From contig CM042152.1 of assembly GCA_023376005.1 (NCBI GenBank), forward strand, positions 85,088,344 through 85,152,343: a stretch of 64,000 bases of DNA, given 5' to 3'. The notes beneath the pieces were generated by a model. That model saw only the letters and a program-made list of their open reading frames with translations. It ran no database searches and was not told the DNA's origin. The DNA is from Doryteuthis pealeii. Its lineage: Eukaryota; Mollusca; Cephalopoda; Myopsida; Loliginidae. The position numbers and the translations under genes are program-made. Positions 32,331 through 44,822 of this stretch are shown here, piece after piece. The stretch's first letter is position 1. The number at the start of each line of letters is the position of its first letter.

Positions 32331-32569
32331 GTCGACGGGGCGGCCTAAAGTCGGTATCAGCCAGTCAGCAAAGGAGTCTATCCCCTTTTCAATAGCGCTA
32401 GACCAAGGAGATTGTTTTTAGCATCTGAGGTGGAGCGCCACACCTACCATCAGCTCCTTACTTTACCGCACAGATCCCTGTGCTACTCATACGCTGAGTT
32501 GGCGGGGACTGGTATCGAACTAGGAACCTTGTGGTTTCTAGCCAAACGCTCTACCGACTGAGGTAAGTT
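32331..32569 (-). mobile_element. SINE family A
   Basis: Reverse of family A from gtcgacggggcggcctaaag to ctctaccgactgaggtaagt. Confidence 0.85.
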
Positions 32570-32677
32570 GTGATATTTCAAAAATATCTCTTGTAATGAA
32601 CGGGCCCCCCTTGTTTTTGAGATGAAAAATTGGTGATAGAAAAATTGATCATTAATTGATGAGTATATATATTAATA

Positions 32678-32965
32678 TTTACCATGTACCCCACGTGTAC
32701 GGGTTAGGCACAAGGCCCTATTAATCTGGGATCACCCATGAACTGAAGCTCAAGGGAGGCGGGTGCAAAAAAATGTGTTGATCCTGTCTGCATTCCTCAT
32801 CAAGGGGGGCGCCTCAGGCACCTGGTAATAAACCCAACCCTGCCCCTTTAAATCGATGGGGCAGATGTTACCTGGAAGGGGGTGGCCCTCTTTGGGATCA
32901 ACGATCTTAGCTTACACAGTCCAGGGCCGAAGCCACTGGACAGTGGCTCTGAAGAACCAGATGTG
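32678..32965 (+). repeat. interspersed repeat family M
   Basis: ccccacgtgtacgggttagg, ggggggcgcctcaggcacct and agggccgaagccactggaca; second copy of the repeat at 17017-17305. Confidence 0.75.
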
Positions 32966-33115
32966 TTTAGTACATTTATTTCCTAATAAATTAGTGGAAA
33001 AATTATTACACTAATTTGAAATAAATTACACTGCTTCTTATTTGATTAAAATAAGTTTGTGACTTTTGTGTTAAGAAATCTTTATTTAAAAATGAAACTG
33101 TACATTTGTGTAAAC

Positions 33116-33146
<31 letters not shown>

Positions 33147-34066
33147 ATTTATATAAAAGACAACTGTGTCCATTTAAAAAAAAAAAATTTTTTTTTTTTT
33201 TTTTTTAATGTCACCCTTGACATTTGAAGTGAGTTGTTTGCCACATGCAGGATGTGACATAGGGTCACAATTATGGGGTGTTCAGCAAGGACCAAACTTA
33301 CTATAGATTAGTAATGGATTGTGAGACTAACTTGTTAACCTTTACCCCATGATTGGAAGCCCACATGTGAAGTAGTATTGATTGGAAAAATGTCCTTTTT
33401 TTTTTTTTTTTTTAATTTTTTTTTTTTAATCCTTTTTTTTCTTTTTTTTTTTTTTTTTTTTTTCTTTTAATTTTTTTTTTTCTAATTTAAAAATTTTTTT
33501 TTTTAAGATCAACTTCTGGGCCTAACAGATCTGTTGATTCAAATATTCAATAATTAAGAAAGATTATCTTTAAGGCATATTTTCTCACTAACTTTTTTTA
33601 TTTTATTTACTCGATAAACATTTTATTTGCTTTGCTTAGTACTTTTTTTTTATATTTAAAGAGGGAGGGGGGTGAAATAAAAAAAAAAATAGAAGAAACT
33701 GACTGGCTGCAACTGTAAATGCTAACAGTTTTTCATGTTTTTGATATTAAAAAAAAAAAAAAAAAAGAACTTCAAAAAAAACTCTAAAAAAATGAAAAAA
33801 AATGTTGGTTCAAAACGATGATGCATCATTTTGTTATGCAGGTCAGTTTGAACTCCATTAACAATGTGAGTGAATTTTAATCTTTACAAGATTTTTGAGT
33901 TTGATTATGCATCAAATATATTTTTGTGTCTGTATATGCGCGCGCTTACAATATTCCATTTGGAACGGGGGGGGGTATCTATTGCTCTCCTTAAACTGAA
34001 CTTTGATCAAAGTGTATGTGTTTATTTAGTACATCTAGAAAAATCCATCTTTAACTATTACATAGA

Positions 34067-34069
<3 letters not shown>
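32966..34069. other. intergenic sequence rich in poly-A and poly-T
   Basis: Long homopolymer runs (33117-33140, 33180-33207, 33397-33500). A family N fragment lies near 33225-33375 (gcaggatgtgacatagggtc, gtgagactaacttgttaacc). No gene seen. Confidence 0.45.
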
Positions 34070-34104
<35 letters not shown>

Positions 34105-34108
<4 letters not shown>

Positions 34109-34290
34109 CACAATTTGCCATCTGACAACGTACATTACATCAGGGACTTGATACTTGCATTTTTCTTTTTTACAAAATAAATATGTAGTGTGCTTTTTAT
34201 TTCCCTACCACATTTTCTTCTAGACTGGTTGCCTTGCCACAGTCTGCCCTACTATTTACTCATAGCTGGAGGGAGAATAGTTGGATATAT
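34105..34290. repeat. paralogue of the 30000 locus with partial SINE B
   Basis: acaatttgccatctgacaac, tacatcagggacttgatact and caaaataaatatgtagtgtg match 30000-30085 plus 30355-30380 without the intervening SINE; a short reverse SINE B piece follows. Confidence 0.65.
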
Positions 34291-34594
34291 ATGTGTGTGT
34301 GTGAGGGATGAGTTTAGCCTAAGAGAGGGGCAGGCAAAAATTTCCTTTGTAGACTCTTTAAAAATGAGGGCACTATGGCAGATTTTTTAGAATTTGCAAA
34401 ATTTGTTTTTTTTTTTTACTTGTAAAGAGTAATATTAACATAAAATCTTTAAACAGTTGATTTATCAAAAAGCTTTTAGATATTTTTATTGACAAATAAC
34501 ATAGATTATGATGACTAGAATTATTATCAATGATAAATTGCAGTGGAACATTTTCAAAAAAGAAATTGAACATTACAACGTAATTTGAATTCCA

Positions 34595-34597
<3 letters not shown>

Positions 34598-34668
<71 letters not shown>
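34598..34668. repeat. (CT)n microsatellite
   Basis: About 35 perfect CT units. Confidence 0.95.
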
Positions 34669-34669
<1 letters not shown>

Positions 34670-34768
34670 AATGATTCTTTTTTTTTTTAAGTTAAAGATA
34701 AAAATTCCCATGGAAGTGCTTTTAATAAGTTTTTTAAAACTTCACGACATAAGCTCATCCCTATATAA

Positions 34769-34815
<47 letters not shown>

Positions 34816-34818
<3 letters not shown>

Positions 34819-34879
34819 GAGAAACGTAGACAAACACGGGATTTTGTACAACATCCCATGTTTGTCTACCTTTCTCCAC
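34816..34879. repeat. 64-bp hairpin
   Basis: gtggagaaacgtagacaaac and gtttgtctacctttctccac pair around acgggattttgtacaacatcccat. It follows a (TG)n(TA)n(TG)n array. Confidence 0.75.
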
Positions 34880-35326
34880 ATATTGTCGGATTAATTTCCT
34901 CTTATTTCTCCTATGTATATATGTGCAAATTTTATCAAAACTTCGATTTGATTTGCATTTGGAGAGAAAAGAAAAATAACTTTAAAAGAAGCATTTACTG
35001 ACTTGATGTTTTATTATATTAACAAAAGTGAAGTTGATCCAGACAAACTGGAAGTGACATTTCTGCTTAAATATATTTTTAGTTATTATTATAGACATGT
35101 AGTTGAAATATTTAAAAATATTCATTCATTTGTAGAAATCTATGAAAAGAGCCGAGATTAAAAATGACATCTCAAGATGACCATCTGGTTAAAGTATAGG
35201 TTGTATTCTATTTCTCTATTGTATATCACAGATATCATTATAAAGTGCTCATAACTTTCCTTTTCTTGTCTATTTTTTTTTTTGGGCCGTCATCTTAGGA
35301 TTTTTTTCATTTTTTTTTTTTTTTTT

Positions 35327-35367
<41 letters not shown>

Positions 35368-35750
35368 CATTTTCATTTTTTTTTTTTTTTTTTCATTTTT
35401 TTTTTTTTTCCGTAAAAATCATTAACTTAGCATTTTTGTGTGAAAGTAAAAACAATTAATCTTTTAGGATTGTGAAGTGTATTTTATTTCTGTATTTTCT
35501 CAAATCGCCTATTTTTATAGACTGTATAGGTTGTATTACATTTTTCTATGGTATACCACACATTTTATTATGTGTTAATTTTTCTTTTCTTTTTAGGTGT
35601 TTATTTTTTTATGCCAGACATCGAAAGATTTTTCCCTCTTCTTTTTACCCCCCCCTTTTTCTTCTCCTCTCCCTGGCTTTTTGACATTCATAAACAGGTT
35701 GTTATTTCTTATGGTTCCCAGTGTGTAGAAATTGATATTAGTAGCATATT
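34880..35750. other. intergenic sequence with large poly-T tract
   Basis: Poly-T with regular ttttcatttt interruptions at 35272-35410. No gene seen. Confidence 0.5.
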
Positions 35751-35753
35751 TAA

Positions 35754-36290
35754 TAATAATGAAATTTATTGTGTACAGTGCTCAGGTACTACAAGAATAA
35801 TAGTGTACAGTAATAATATACATGTATGTGTACAGTGCTTAGGTGCACCACAACTCATCAAAGGCTCATGTATAGTACATAGAATAATGTACTAGCGTCA
35901 GGAAAATGAACTGTAGTCATAATATACATGTATGTATGTGTGTGTGCGCATGCATATGTGTATGGAGAGGTGATATCAGGTATAATGTTGTCAAATTACT
36001 GGAAGCATGGAGGTTTTGAAAGATGCAGTGTTTTGGCAGCCAACAACGGATGCAGGCAGTTTATTCCATGCCTCAGCCACTCTGAGCGTGAAAAATGTTT
36101 CCGAAAGTCATGTGAGCTATGCTGTTTTCTGACTAAGTAGGCATGACCATGTGTGTGTTAGAAACATGGAAATCAAAAAGGTGCTCAAGAGTTGCTGTTG
36201 TTGGTGAGATGGTTAATGAGCTTATGAGCATTTACCAAGTCGGTTGCCAGACGTCAGAGTTTCAACTTTATTGTAGAAAGCAGATGACTT
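35754..36290 (-). pseudogene. LINE 3' end with reverse-transcriptase C-terminus (family H, CR1/L2/Jockey-like)
   Basis: The minus strand reads FFTLRVAEAWNKLPASVVGC then QNTASFKTSMLPVI. F-x-LRVxxxWNxLPxxVVxxxxxxxFKxxL is the C-terminal signature of CR1/L2/Jockey-type ORF2 proteins. It ends in an ACAATAAATTTCATTATTATT tail, i.e. a microsatellite-like 3' end as in CR1/L2. Truncated at the 5' side, with stops upstream. Confidence 0.75.
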
Positions 36291-36471
36291 TGCTATTTTA
36301 TTGGTAGATACTTATAACTTGGTATAATTTGGATAGAATTAATTTGTTATAAAAGTAGTGAGGGAGTCTATCCTCTTTTCACTAGCGCTAGACCGTTGTT
36401 CTTGTTTGTAATCAAATTGACCCTTTTAGAACTTGGTGTAATTAAGTAATTTGTTATAAAAGTAGTAAGTC

Positions 36472-36672
36472 TTTGGGTGGCCTAAAGTCGGTATCAGCCA
36501 GACAGTGAAGGAGTCTATCCCCTTTTCATTAGTGCTAGACCAAGGCGATTGTTTGGGAGTCTGAGACGGAGCGCCACTCCTATCATCAGCTGCTCACTTT
36601 ACCGCACATATCTATGTGCTACTCATACGCTGAATTGGCGAGGGCCGGAATTGAACCAGGAACTTGAGGTCC
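36472..36672 (-). mobile_element. SINE family A
   Basis: Reverse family A from ttgggtggcctaaagtcggt to ggaattgaaccaggaacttg, truncated inside the tRNA-like head. A smaller fragment sits at 36358-36394. Confidence 0.75.
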
Positions 36673-36734
36673 CCAACCAGACAACAATATTTCATTGGAA
36701 AGTCTCAAAAGAAGTATTCTTTCTAACAAGTATG

Positions 36735-36977
36735 TCATCGGGGTGGCCTAAAGTTAGTATCAACCAGACAGCGAGGGAGTCTATCCCCTTTTCACTTGTG
36801 CTAGACCAAGGAGATTGTTTTTTAGCATCTGAGGTGGAGCACCACACTTACCATCAACTCTTCACTTTACCACACAGATTTCTGTGCTACTTATACGCTG
36901 AGTTGACAAGGGCCGGTATTGAACCAGGAACCTTGTGGTTTCTAGGCGGACTCTCTACCGACTAAGTGAAACCGGCC
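36735..36977 (-). mobile_element. SINE family A
   Basis: Reverse copy ending accgactaagtgaaaccggc. Only about 60 bp from the previous copy and in the same orientation. A chance 138-codon ORF (36549-36965) runs through both. Confidence 0.8.
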
Positions 36978-37324
36978 CTAACAGCTGTGTTTTTGCGGAA
37001 TAGCTTTAGCAGGAGCTAAGAAAATGCAATTCTTCCATTTTGAGGACCTTCTTATTTTATGTTCTTGGTCAGATAAGGTGGTTAGGTAAGTGATAACATT
37101 CTTTGACATTTTGAAATTTATTTTTTTTTCTATATCTACTCACAATTTTGTCATAAGTCTGGTGGCATTTATACTGCTTAGAGCACCCTTGAGTGAGCAG
37201 TAACGATTGAGCTCGAAATTCATGGGTAATCGTCTGAAGATTACTTATTCTAAGGTGATTAAAATAAATTTTAAAAAAATACTTAAAACAGAGCCCAATC
37301 TTACAGTGGCCTGAATGTTATGTC

Positions 37325-37400
37325 TATACTCAATAAAGATGAGGACAACAGTCTGAAATATCATAATTATTCATATCAAGTCTCATCTCATAAATACACA
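37325..37400 (+). repeat. family L fragment
   Basis: caataaagatgaggacaaca, cataattattcatatcaagt, ctcatctcataaat. Confidence 0.5.
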
Positions 37401-38252
37401 TAAGAATATGTATTATTTATTTGTTAGTATATATAAATGCCTTAGAAACCATTTTGTTATTAGTTACACAATATAAACTAATTATTTAATTGTGGGTGGA
37501 TCAGAGTTTGATCATCTCTGATAGGATCAGCCTGATGAGGGGAGTGTGATGTTGAAGGACCCGAAACCTCCCAGTGACCTATGCATATTACATCACTGAC
37601 AACACCTACCAGCACCCCAAATGTAGGAGTATATATTTAAAGTAAAATATATATATATATTTAACACTTTGTTGTCTAATCCCTCTGCTTTATTTTTCTC
37701 TAAATATTACCCCCTGTTTGATAATAGTTTTGAGGGTCATTCACTGAATAAGGGGAATTTAAAAAAAAAAAATACTTTTTTTCTTTTTCTTTTTTTTTTT
37801 TTTTTTTACTTCCATAAATGTAAACTCTGCATTGTTTGGAATTGGTTTTAGCAAAAATCATTTTAATCTCGCAAAAATGTGTTTTGAGGCTATTCATGAT
37901 AGTGGCAAATTAAAGAGTTCTCGGGCTTGAACAGAGGTCTGTCATCAGATTTTGGTGGCAACCATGTGAAATTTACAGAAGAATGTGATATGTACAGAGA
38001 AACATGTTTTAGTAAAAGAAATATTTACAAATGAGCTAAACATGGTTTACCCAATTTATGGAGTGTAAACACACTCTCCAGTAAAGAAAAAGTCCTGGGC
38101 ACAGCAGTCAGTAAAGACAGTCTTCTGGAACCTGAAAGGAGCCATCACTTGATTTCCTTGGTAAAAGTTGCAACTGTTAACAGTGCTACCTATTACCAAA
38201 ATTCACCTTATTTATTGAATACTCCTCATTCCCTATATATTTCATACACTAA

Positions 38253-38523
38253 ATGTATTTACCCAACCCCTCTGCCCCAGGCAGGATGTGACACAATCAA
38301 TTTTTAAGCGGTTTAACTTGTTCGAATTCAGTTTTTCTTCTAGACTGGTTGTCATGCCACAGTCTGCCCTACTATTTTACCCATAGCTGGAGGGAGAATA
38401 GTTGGATGCATACCTTTCCCAAGGGTATTAGCACTGAAATGCAAAAAGCCTTGTCCAAGATTTGAACTCGGGTCACTGTGTCGATTTCCTTTAACAATAA
38501 CCATTACACCACCAGCGCCTCCT
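38253..38523 (-). mobile_element. SINE family B
   Basis: Reverse family B: gcaggatgtgacacaatcaa, tctagactggttgtcatgcc, cccaagggtattagcactga, ccattacaccaccagcgcct. Confidence 0.8.
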
Positions 38524-38529
38524 CCTCAT

Positions 38530-39480
38530 ATGCTAAATGTAACAACTATTATGAGATAGATAGATAGAACTTACTTCTAAAATCATTTTGCTTTTTAAAA
38601 CTTAGAAATTAAAGTGTTCATAAAAGTTAAGTTCCTAGAGGGTTAATTTAAAATAAAATTTTTTTTTTTTTTTAATTTTTTAAAAATCTCGTCACACAAG
38701 CTATTAGAATCCGAATTATGATTGTATGTCAAAATCCCCCACCCCTCTCACTCCACTTAAAACACAAAACTACCTCAGGAAAGATAGTATAGACAAGTTT
38801 TAAATCTTAATTTTTCTTTTTCATATTTGGGATTGATTTATTAATTTGAGAAAATTATTTGCACAGAATTTGTAAATAATGATTAAAAAAAAAAAGAAGT
38901 CCGGTTAAGCTTTAAAAATACATGAAAGAATATGAAGTAAAAATAACACTGGCCCGCAATGTTTTCAAGGATGAATATATAATTGCTGATTTTAAGGCAG
39001 TTTTTTATGCTGAATCCAAAAATCAGATCAAATCTTTAAGATACAGACTCTTGCTTAAAATGTATAGAACAGTATTCTAAATTATATTTATTTGTGAGAA
39101 GTAGAGTCCACAAACTTTTGAAGAAGTGTTATGTACAACTTGTGAAGTATTCAAACATGTTTTAAAAACCAGACCTGACCAAACACAATGAATGGTATTT
39201 TTGAATTCAGCATAAAATGGCAAACCTATATCACTTGTTAAACATTTGACCTTTTGGAAAGATTTTTTTTTTTTTAACACAGGTCAGTGTAATGTGTGCT
39301 CAAACCAGAAGAGATTAGGCAGGTTTTAGTTTGAAGGGAAAATTTCAAGGGAGATCATTTGAGCTGCAATTCTTAAAAGAAAGAAAAAAACAAAAACAAA
39401 AAAAAAACTTTAAGAATATGTAAAGAAAAAAAAATTGCATAAATTTAAAAAAACATTTTTTTTACCTTAGATATAGGTGT
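38530..39480. other. intergenic AT-rich sequence
   Basis: No repeat family or coding signal recognised. The minus ORF at 39077-39280 has no domain. Confidence 0.4.
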
Positions 39481-39930
39481 TATGTCTAGTGTGTGTGTGT
39501 GTGTATATGTATATATATATATATATATATATAAGGATGATTTCGTAATTGTTTTGCGGCAGTTTTTAACTGGTTGTTGAGTAAGGTATAGGAATTGCGG
39601 TTCTTATCAAATCGGTTCTTGATAGCCTCTGCTTTTAAGAGGATATTTAGCTCAGGGTGGCAATTTTTCCTTGTGTTTGGAGTTTCTGGATGTTCTGGTA
39701 CAATAGTTAAATTTCGATATTATTTTTTTTTTTTTTTTTTTTTTTTATGCAGTTGGTTGTAGGAATTGTATAGGTGGCAGTTTATATATATATATATATA
39801 TATACACATACACACACGAATGCTTACAAGTAAAAAAAAAAAAATGTAAGCATTCAATACTTAAAAATAGAGCAGCATAAAATTCTAATAAAAATATATT
39901 GCTCACAATGAAATCAATCTTCAGGTTCTC

Positions 39931-39939
<9 letters not shown>

Positions 39940-40013
<74 letters not shown>
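39940..40013. repeat. (GT)n(TA)n compound microsatellite
   Basis: About ten GT units then about 28 TA units and a poly-T run just beyond. Confidence 0.95.
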
Positions 40014-40016
<3 letters not shown>

Positions 40017-40029
40017 AAAAATATATATA

Positions 40030-40060
<31 letters not shown>

Positions 40061-40865
40061 TAACCGGTGTGAAAAAAAACAGATAACTCAGTTTGCAAAA
40101 TAAAAAAAAGAATAAATAGTTTTGCCTATGTTCGAGTGTTTCAGTTTTTATATATAGATATTGGATATATTAATATTATTTATATGTATACACACACAAA
40201 AACACATTTGCTTCCTCCATTTTTCAACTCTTTTGATCTTTGTTCAGTCCTAAACTTATGTAACTTTATTACAATTATTTTTATTATTAGCATGTTCATA
40301 AAGAAAAAACAAAAAAGGTTTCTCTTCCTATAACCCATTCATATTGCAATATTAAAGAGGATTCAGTTTTTGATAATTTACATTTTCTTTTTTCTTTCTT
40401 TTTCTTAACTTTTTAGATTGCATTTTCCCCTGAAAAGGCACAACAATGTTAAAAAGTTTAAAAATTGCTCTAATAATTCATTACTTAGTTAATGAGATGA
40501 TTCAAATCTGGTGAAACATATCACTTAGTTTCTTGTGGTTTTTAATTTGTGCTTTCTAATAGTCTTGAAGCAATTAGATCTGAACCTTATAAATACTTAC
40601 TTAGTCAATGGCTCTATCTATCTACATACATGTGTGTGTGTGTGTGTGTGTGTGAGAGAGTAAAATATGGAAATGAACCCGAAAATAGAAAACCATCAAG
40701 AATATTGTTTTTTTTTTTTTTTTTTTTAATACTTTGTTTTACTATTTTATATATATATATATCACCTGAAGATTGTTTGCACTTACGCATGCATGAAACC
40801 GAACGGTTGTGACTGTTCCTTTCTCATCAAATAAATAGATATGTAAAACCTTTATATATTTATTT

Positions 40866-40901
<36 letters not shown>

Positions 40902-42060
40902 GGTAAAGAAAAAGGCTTAAGAATTAGTCATTTTGTGGCTATAAATCTATTTCTACCCACAGGTATCTGTGTATGCCTATAAGTTTCATCAGACCGCTAA
41001 CTTTATTGAAAATGGTAAACAAAAAATTCATGAGGTTTTATATACAATTTTTCTGGGAAATTCTGAAAGGAATCGGGTTCAGTTCTTCTCCTCATCTTAG
41101 AGGGGGGGGGGTTCATAACTGGAAATTAATTAGCCAGGTGGTCTCTTATATATATAATATATATATTTGTTCAGCCATTGAACAACAATAGTGATAGTTT
41201 TATTTATTTGAACTTCAATTCAAATCCTCCAATTTTTGTTAAAATACTTTTTGCAAACATTTATTCCGGTTCTGTATAAAATATTCCGATATATCTTTCA
41301 ATTAATTACTAATGAAAGTTTCTATAATATCTATATTTATCCGTCCACAGTCTAATATCCTATTTAAAATAATTATTGTATCTTTTTCTGTCTTAGGGGA
41401 ATCACCCTAAGACATTAACTATGTAACACAAATTTTGTCCTCTGAATATTATGTGTTATTTTGTAGTTGCTTATATTGTAAAAGTAGAGAAAATGCTAAT
41501 TTTTCCCTTCAAAATTTGCTTTTGTAACCTGGATAACACTGTGTAATGCAAATTTTGTTTCTGGATAGTATGTTATTTCTTATGTTGTAAAAGTATTGAA
41601 AATTACCCTTATTCCCTTTTTAAATTTTTTCTTTTTGTGCCCTGGTTATTACTCATTTTGCTAATATTGTAAAAGGATAGAAAATGACCTATATTCCCTT
41701 TTTAGACTTTGCTTTTTGGGCCCTGAATAATGAAATTAACCTATTTTCTTTGTAAAAACTAACAAACTTAAGCATTTTCATTGACAAAAGATCTGAATAA
41801 AACATATTGTACTAAAGTTATTCAAAAATCTTTAGAATTGAGTAGTTTTTCAAGACTAGTGACTCATGTTAATCACTTCAACGTATCTGCCCTTAAATAG
41901 TCCCCCATTATGTTTTCATTTTATGCTTCTTGGTCACAAAAGCAAAGTTCAAAGAGAACAAAAATAGGTATTTTCTATCTACATTATACATAAGCAATCA
42001 GTAATTACCTTTCAGCTCAGGAATAAGAAAAAGTAAACATTTTGGTATGTAGTGTTATAA
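40030..42060. other. intergenic AT-rich sequence
   Basis: A low-copy stretch near 41400-41760 repeats the theme taatgcaaattttgt ... ttattgtaaaag ... gaaaat three times with poor conservation. Short TA and CA arrays. No gene seen. Confidence 0.4.
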
Positions 42061-42082
42061 TATAGTCTTATATATATATATG

Positions 42083-42375
42083 TTTTTGGAGGATATGTGC
42101 TTAATTGAAGTCATACCTAATTTTTGAAAATTTATTAGTTAATAATTAATGAATTTAGGCGGGCATATATATTCAAATGTAAGGCTAAACAAATCGAGAA
42201 AATGTCAATCCCTGAATGTACATTTCAACCTATTCTGTACATTCAGGGATTGACATTTTCTCAATCTGTTTAGCCTTACATTTGAACATATATGCCCGCC
42301 TAAATTCATTAATTATTAACTAATTAATTTTCAAAAATTAGGTATGACTTCAATTAAGCACATATCCTCCAAAAA
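42083..42375. repeat. 293-bp near-perfect palindrome of family K
   Basis: About 139-bp arms (42083-42221 and 42236-42375) around a 14-nt loop. Each arm is the family K unit seen once at 28865-29090. The centre falls where that unit has CATTTCGGCCTATT. Confidence 0.85.
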
Positions 42376-42718
42376 TTGTCGGCTAAAAGCCATATCAAAT
42401 AAACTGTTTATTTACGTACTTTCATATATATATATGTGTATGTATGTAGTTTTAGATTTAAACATGTTTTGTTAAACTCAACAGACAATTCTTGTTGGAC
42501 GAGTTTTTGTTCGATCCTTTCTTACTGTCTGACCATCTTTTTGATATCCAGGTGGAATTAGTGTATGAATCCACCAAAAGTTTTTTCACAATCGCTTTCT
42601 GCATGACCTTGTGCCATCATCAGTTGTGGAACTGGTGAGATGTTTCCATTGTCTCTCACTCTTTGTTTTTTTAAACAAACAGTAGCAGAAGGAATTAGTT
42701 GTAGGAGGAGCTCAGTTT

Positions 42719-42721
<3 letters not shown>

Positions 42722-42778
<57 letters not shown>
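42722..42778. repeat. (TA)n microsatellite
   Basis: About 28 perfect TA units. Confidence 0.95.
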
Positions 42779-42781
<3 letters not shown>

Positions 42782-42849
42782 TTAGAATGATTATTGTACA
42801 GGGTAATCTGAAATTCTTGTCACCCCTTTCATTATATTTTTGTTCTAAT

Positions 42850-43018
42850 AATAATAATGTAATTTATTGTGTACAGTGCTCAGGTGCACCACAACTCATC
42901 AAAGTCTCATGTCAGGTACACAGAATAATGTTGTGCCAGGAACATGAACAGTTCACAGTAGTAATATGGATGTATGTGTGTGCATGTGTATGTGGAGAGT
43001 GGCATCAAGTATAATGAT
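42850..43018 (-). mobile_element. LINE 3' tail (family H)
   Basis: taatttattgtgtacagtgc, tcaggtgcaccacaactcat, then the CA/TG-rich region seen in other copies. Confidence 0.7.
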
Positions 43019-43337
43019 TTGATATATAAGTTATGTAATTATTTTACCTTTTAAAAAGATATGTATGGGGTGACAGGGGTTTTGGACCACCATATACTTT
43101 TTTTTTTTCTTTCATGTCAGAGGGTTTTTTGTTTATCATAACTTGAAATAAGGAATCCTTACAAACTGATATTTCAGTTATAGTTTAAAAAAAAAATTTA
43201 AAAAAATGGTTTATAGTTTTTGTTTTAATGATTATATTAAATATAAAAATTTAACGGTGTTTGATGTAGCACTTTTGATTAATTACCCTTTATATTTCCA
43301 TAAACTTTATTCCATTCTCTGAAATCTTAGTATGTGT

Positions 43338-43376
<39 letters not shown>

Positions 43377-43379
<3 letters not shown>

Positions 43380-43900
43380 AAGATTCACTTGTCATGATTA
43401 TTTTCTATAATTATCGAATTTTATGCGATATACGCATTGTAATTGCCTTCAAGCAAAAATATAAATAATAATAATATATACTTTATTCAGCAATGCTTCT
43501 AAAAAAAACAAACATCCAAAAATCTTATTCCCTTCGCCTAAGAGCATAGGCCTGGTTTGTTATTGTTCACTCAACATCCCCGTACCTCATATGGTAGAGG
43601 CGTATCAGTATCATTGACAGGTTAATTTCGCAAGGAATGTCCGGTGCGTATCGTGGCCAAAGCAGTATAGTCTCTGACTATGCCTGCTAAAGTCCCGGTT
43701 TCGATTTCTGTCGGAGGGAAATCATTAGTATACATCGCTGATAAGACATAATAAAGTTGAAACAGTCTGTACGATGTTCTCCACACCGAACAATCCTTTG
43801 CCGAGATTCACTTGTCATGATTATTTTCTATAATTATCGAATTTTATGCAATATACACATTGTAATTGCCTTCAAGCAAAAATATAAATAATAATATATA
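43377..43900 (+). mobile_element. tRNA-headed hammerhead retroelement, partial tandem dimer (family I)
   Basis: The block gccaagattcacttgtcatg ... ttgccttcaagcaaaaatat occurs at 43377 and again at 43800, a period of 423 bp. Between the two lies the tRNA-like region (tggccaaagcagtatagtct, GGTTTCGATTTC) and one hammerhead. A partial head-to-tail repeat of a hammerhead unit fits copying from a multimeric or circular RNA, though tandem DNA duplication is possible. Confidence 0.8.
43732..43777 (+). ncRNA. hammerhead ribozyme, predicted inactive
   Basis: Stem I ACATCG/CGATGT pairs perfectly. The core is CTGATAA (43738-43744), so G8 of CUGANGA is A. Stem II is GAC/GTT around ATAATAAA, GAAA at 43759-43762, stem III CA-GTC-TG, then TA. 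Loss of G8 should abolish or cripple cleavage. Confidence 0.75.
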
Positions 43901-43917
43901 TGTATATATTATGGACT

Positions 43918-44245
43918 CTCTCGTCTATTTTCAACGCATGAGGGTTCATACAATGAACACCCACACAGTGATTTGTTTATAGTGGTGAAGGCTTGTGTGG
44001 GACCATTCCGCACTTTTTGGCACAGTCGATAGGAAAGAATTGGTGCACGAATGCCACAAACCCAATCAACGACTGACCTCAGGAATTTTGAATTTAGAGT
44101 TTTCCCTATCCTAGACTGGCTACCTACCCAAGGTTAAAGAGCCCAGTTTGCCCTACTATTTTACCCATAGCTGGAGGGAGAATATATGGATTCATACTTT
44201 TCCCAAGGGTATTAGAGCTATGTGAAATACAAACAGCCTTGTCTT
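43918..44245 (-). mobile_element. SINE family B, extended subfamily
   Basis: actctctcgtctattttcaa to cgactgacctcaggaatttt matches the 3' extension at 10362-10532; the normal family B body follows to about 44245. Confidence 0.75.
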
Positions 44246-44338
44246 CGGTGCAACAGAGGAGGTACTGCACTTTTATATATATATATATATATATATAAAT
44301 TTGTGTCTGTGTATTTGTGCAGCATTCTTTTATTTATA

Positions 44339-44631
44339 CATGTAGAATTAAACAAAAGGCATGTCTCCTGTTTAACAATTTTATTAACGTTTTCAAGCTT
44401 TCTGGACAACTTTTTTACATTTGGATGGACTAACTTGAAAAAAAAAAAAAACTGGAACACAAACACATCACACCTGATGATGGCGCTCCAAAGTACCGAA
44501 AGTACTTAGGATAAAAACTTTGAACTAATCCACGGATTAAATCCAAATGTAAAAAAGTTGGCCAGAAAGCTTGAAAAGATCATTAATAAGATTATTAAAC
44601 AGGAGATGTGTCTTTTGTTTAATTCTACATG
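44339..44631. mobile_element. palindromic element between TA arrays
   Basis: Arms of about 90 bp (44339-44426 and 44541-44631), e.g. aagctttctggacaactttt and aaaagttggccagaaagctt. The spacer holds CTGATGATGGCGCTCC and ACCGAAAGTACTT. Confidence 0.8.
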
Positions 44632-44692
44632 AGTGTGTATGTATGTATATATATATATATATATACTCTATCATTTAAATAACTTTTCCCTT

Positions 44693-44822
44693 TTCCCATC
44701 TATGGGTTGAATAGAAAATTTATTTACAAAAAATGTTTTTTTCCAAACTATTGCTACAAATCTTTCAAAACTTTGCCGGCATTAAATGACCCACTGTGGT
44801 TGATATGCCGTTAAACAAAACA
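44693..44822 (+). mobile_element. SINE family C, 3' end
   Basis: cccatctatgggttgaatag to ttgatatgccgttaaacaaa. Confidence 0.75.

Noticed and set aside
36549..36965. 138-codon plus ORF
   Set aside because: Runs antisense through two adjacent SINE A copies.
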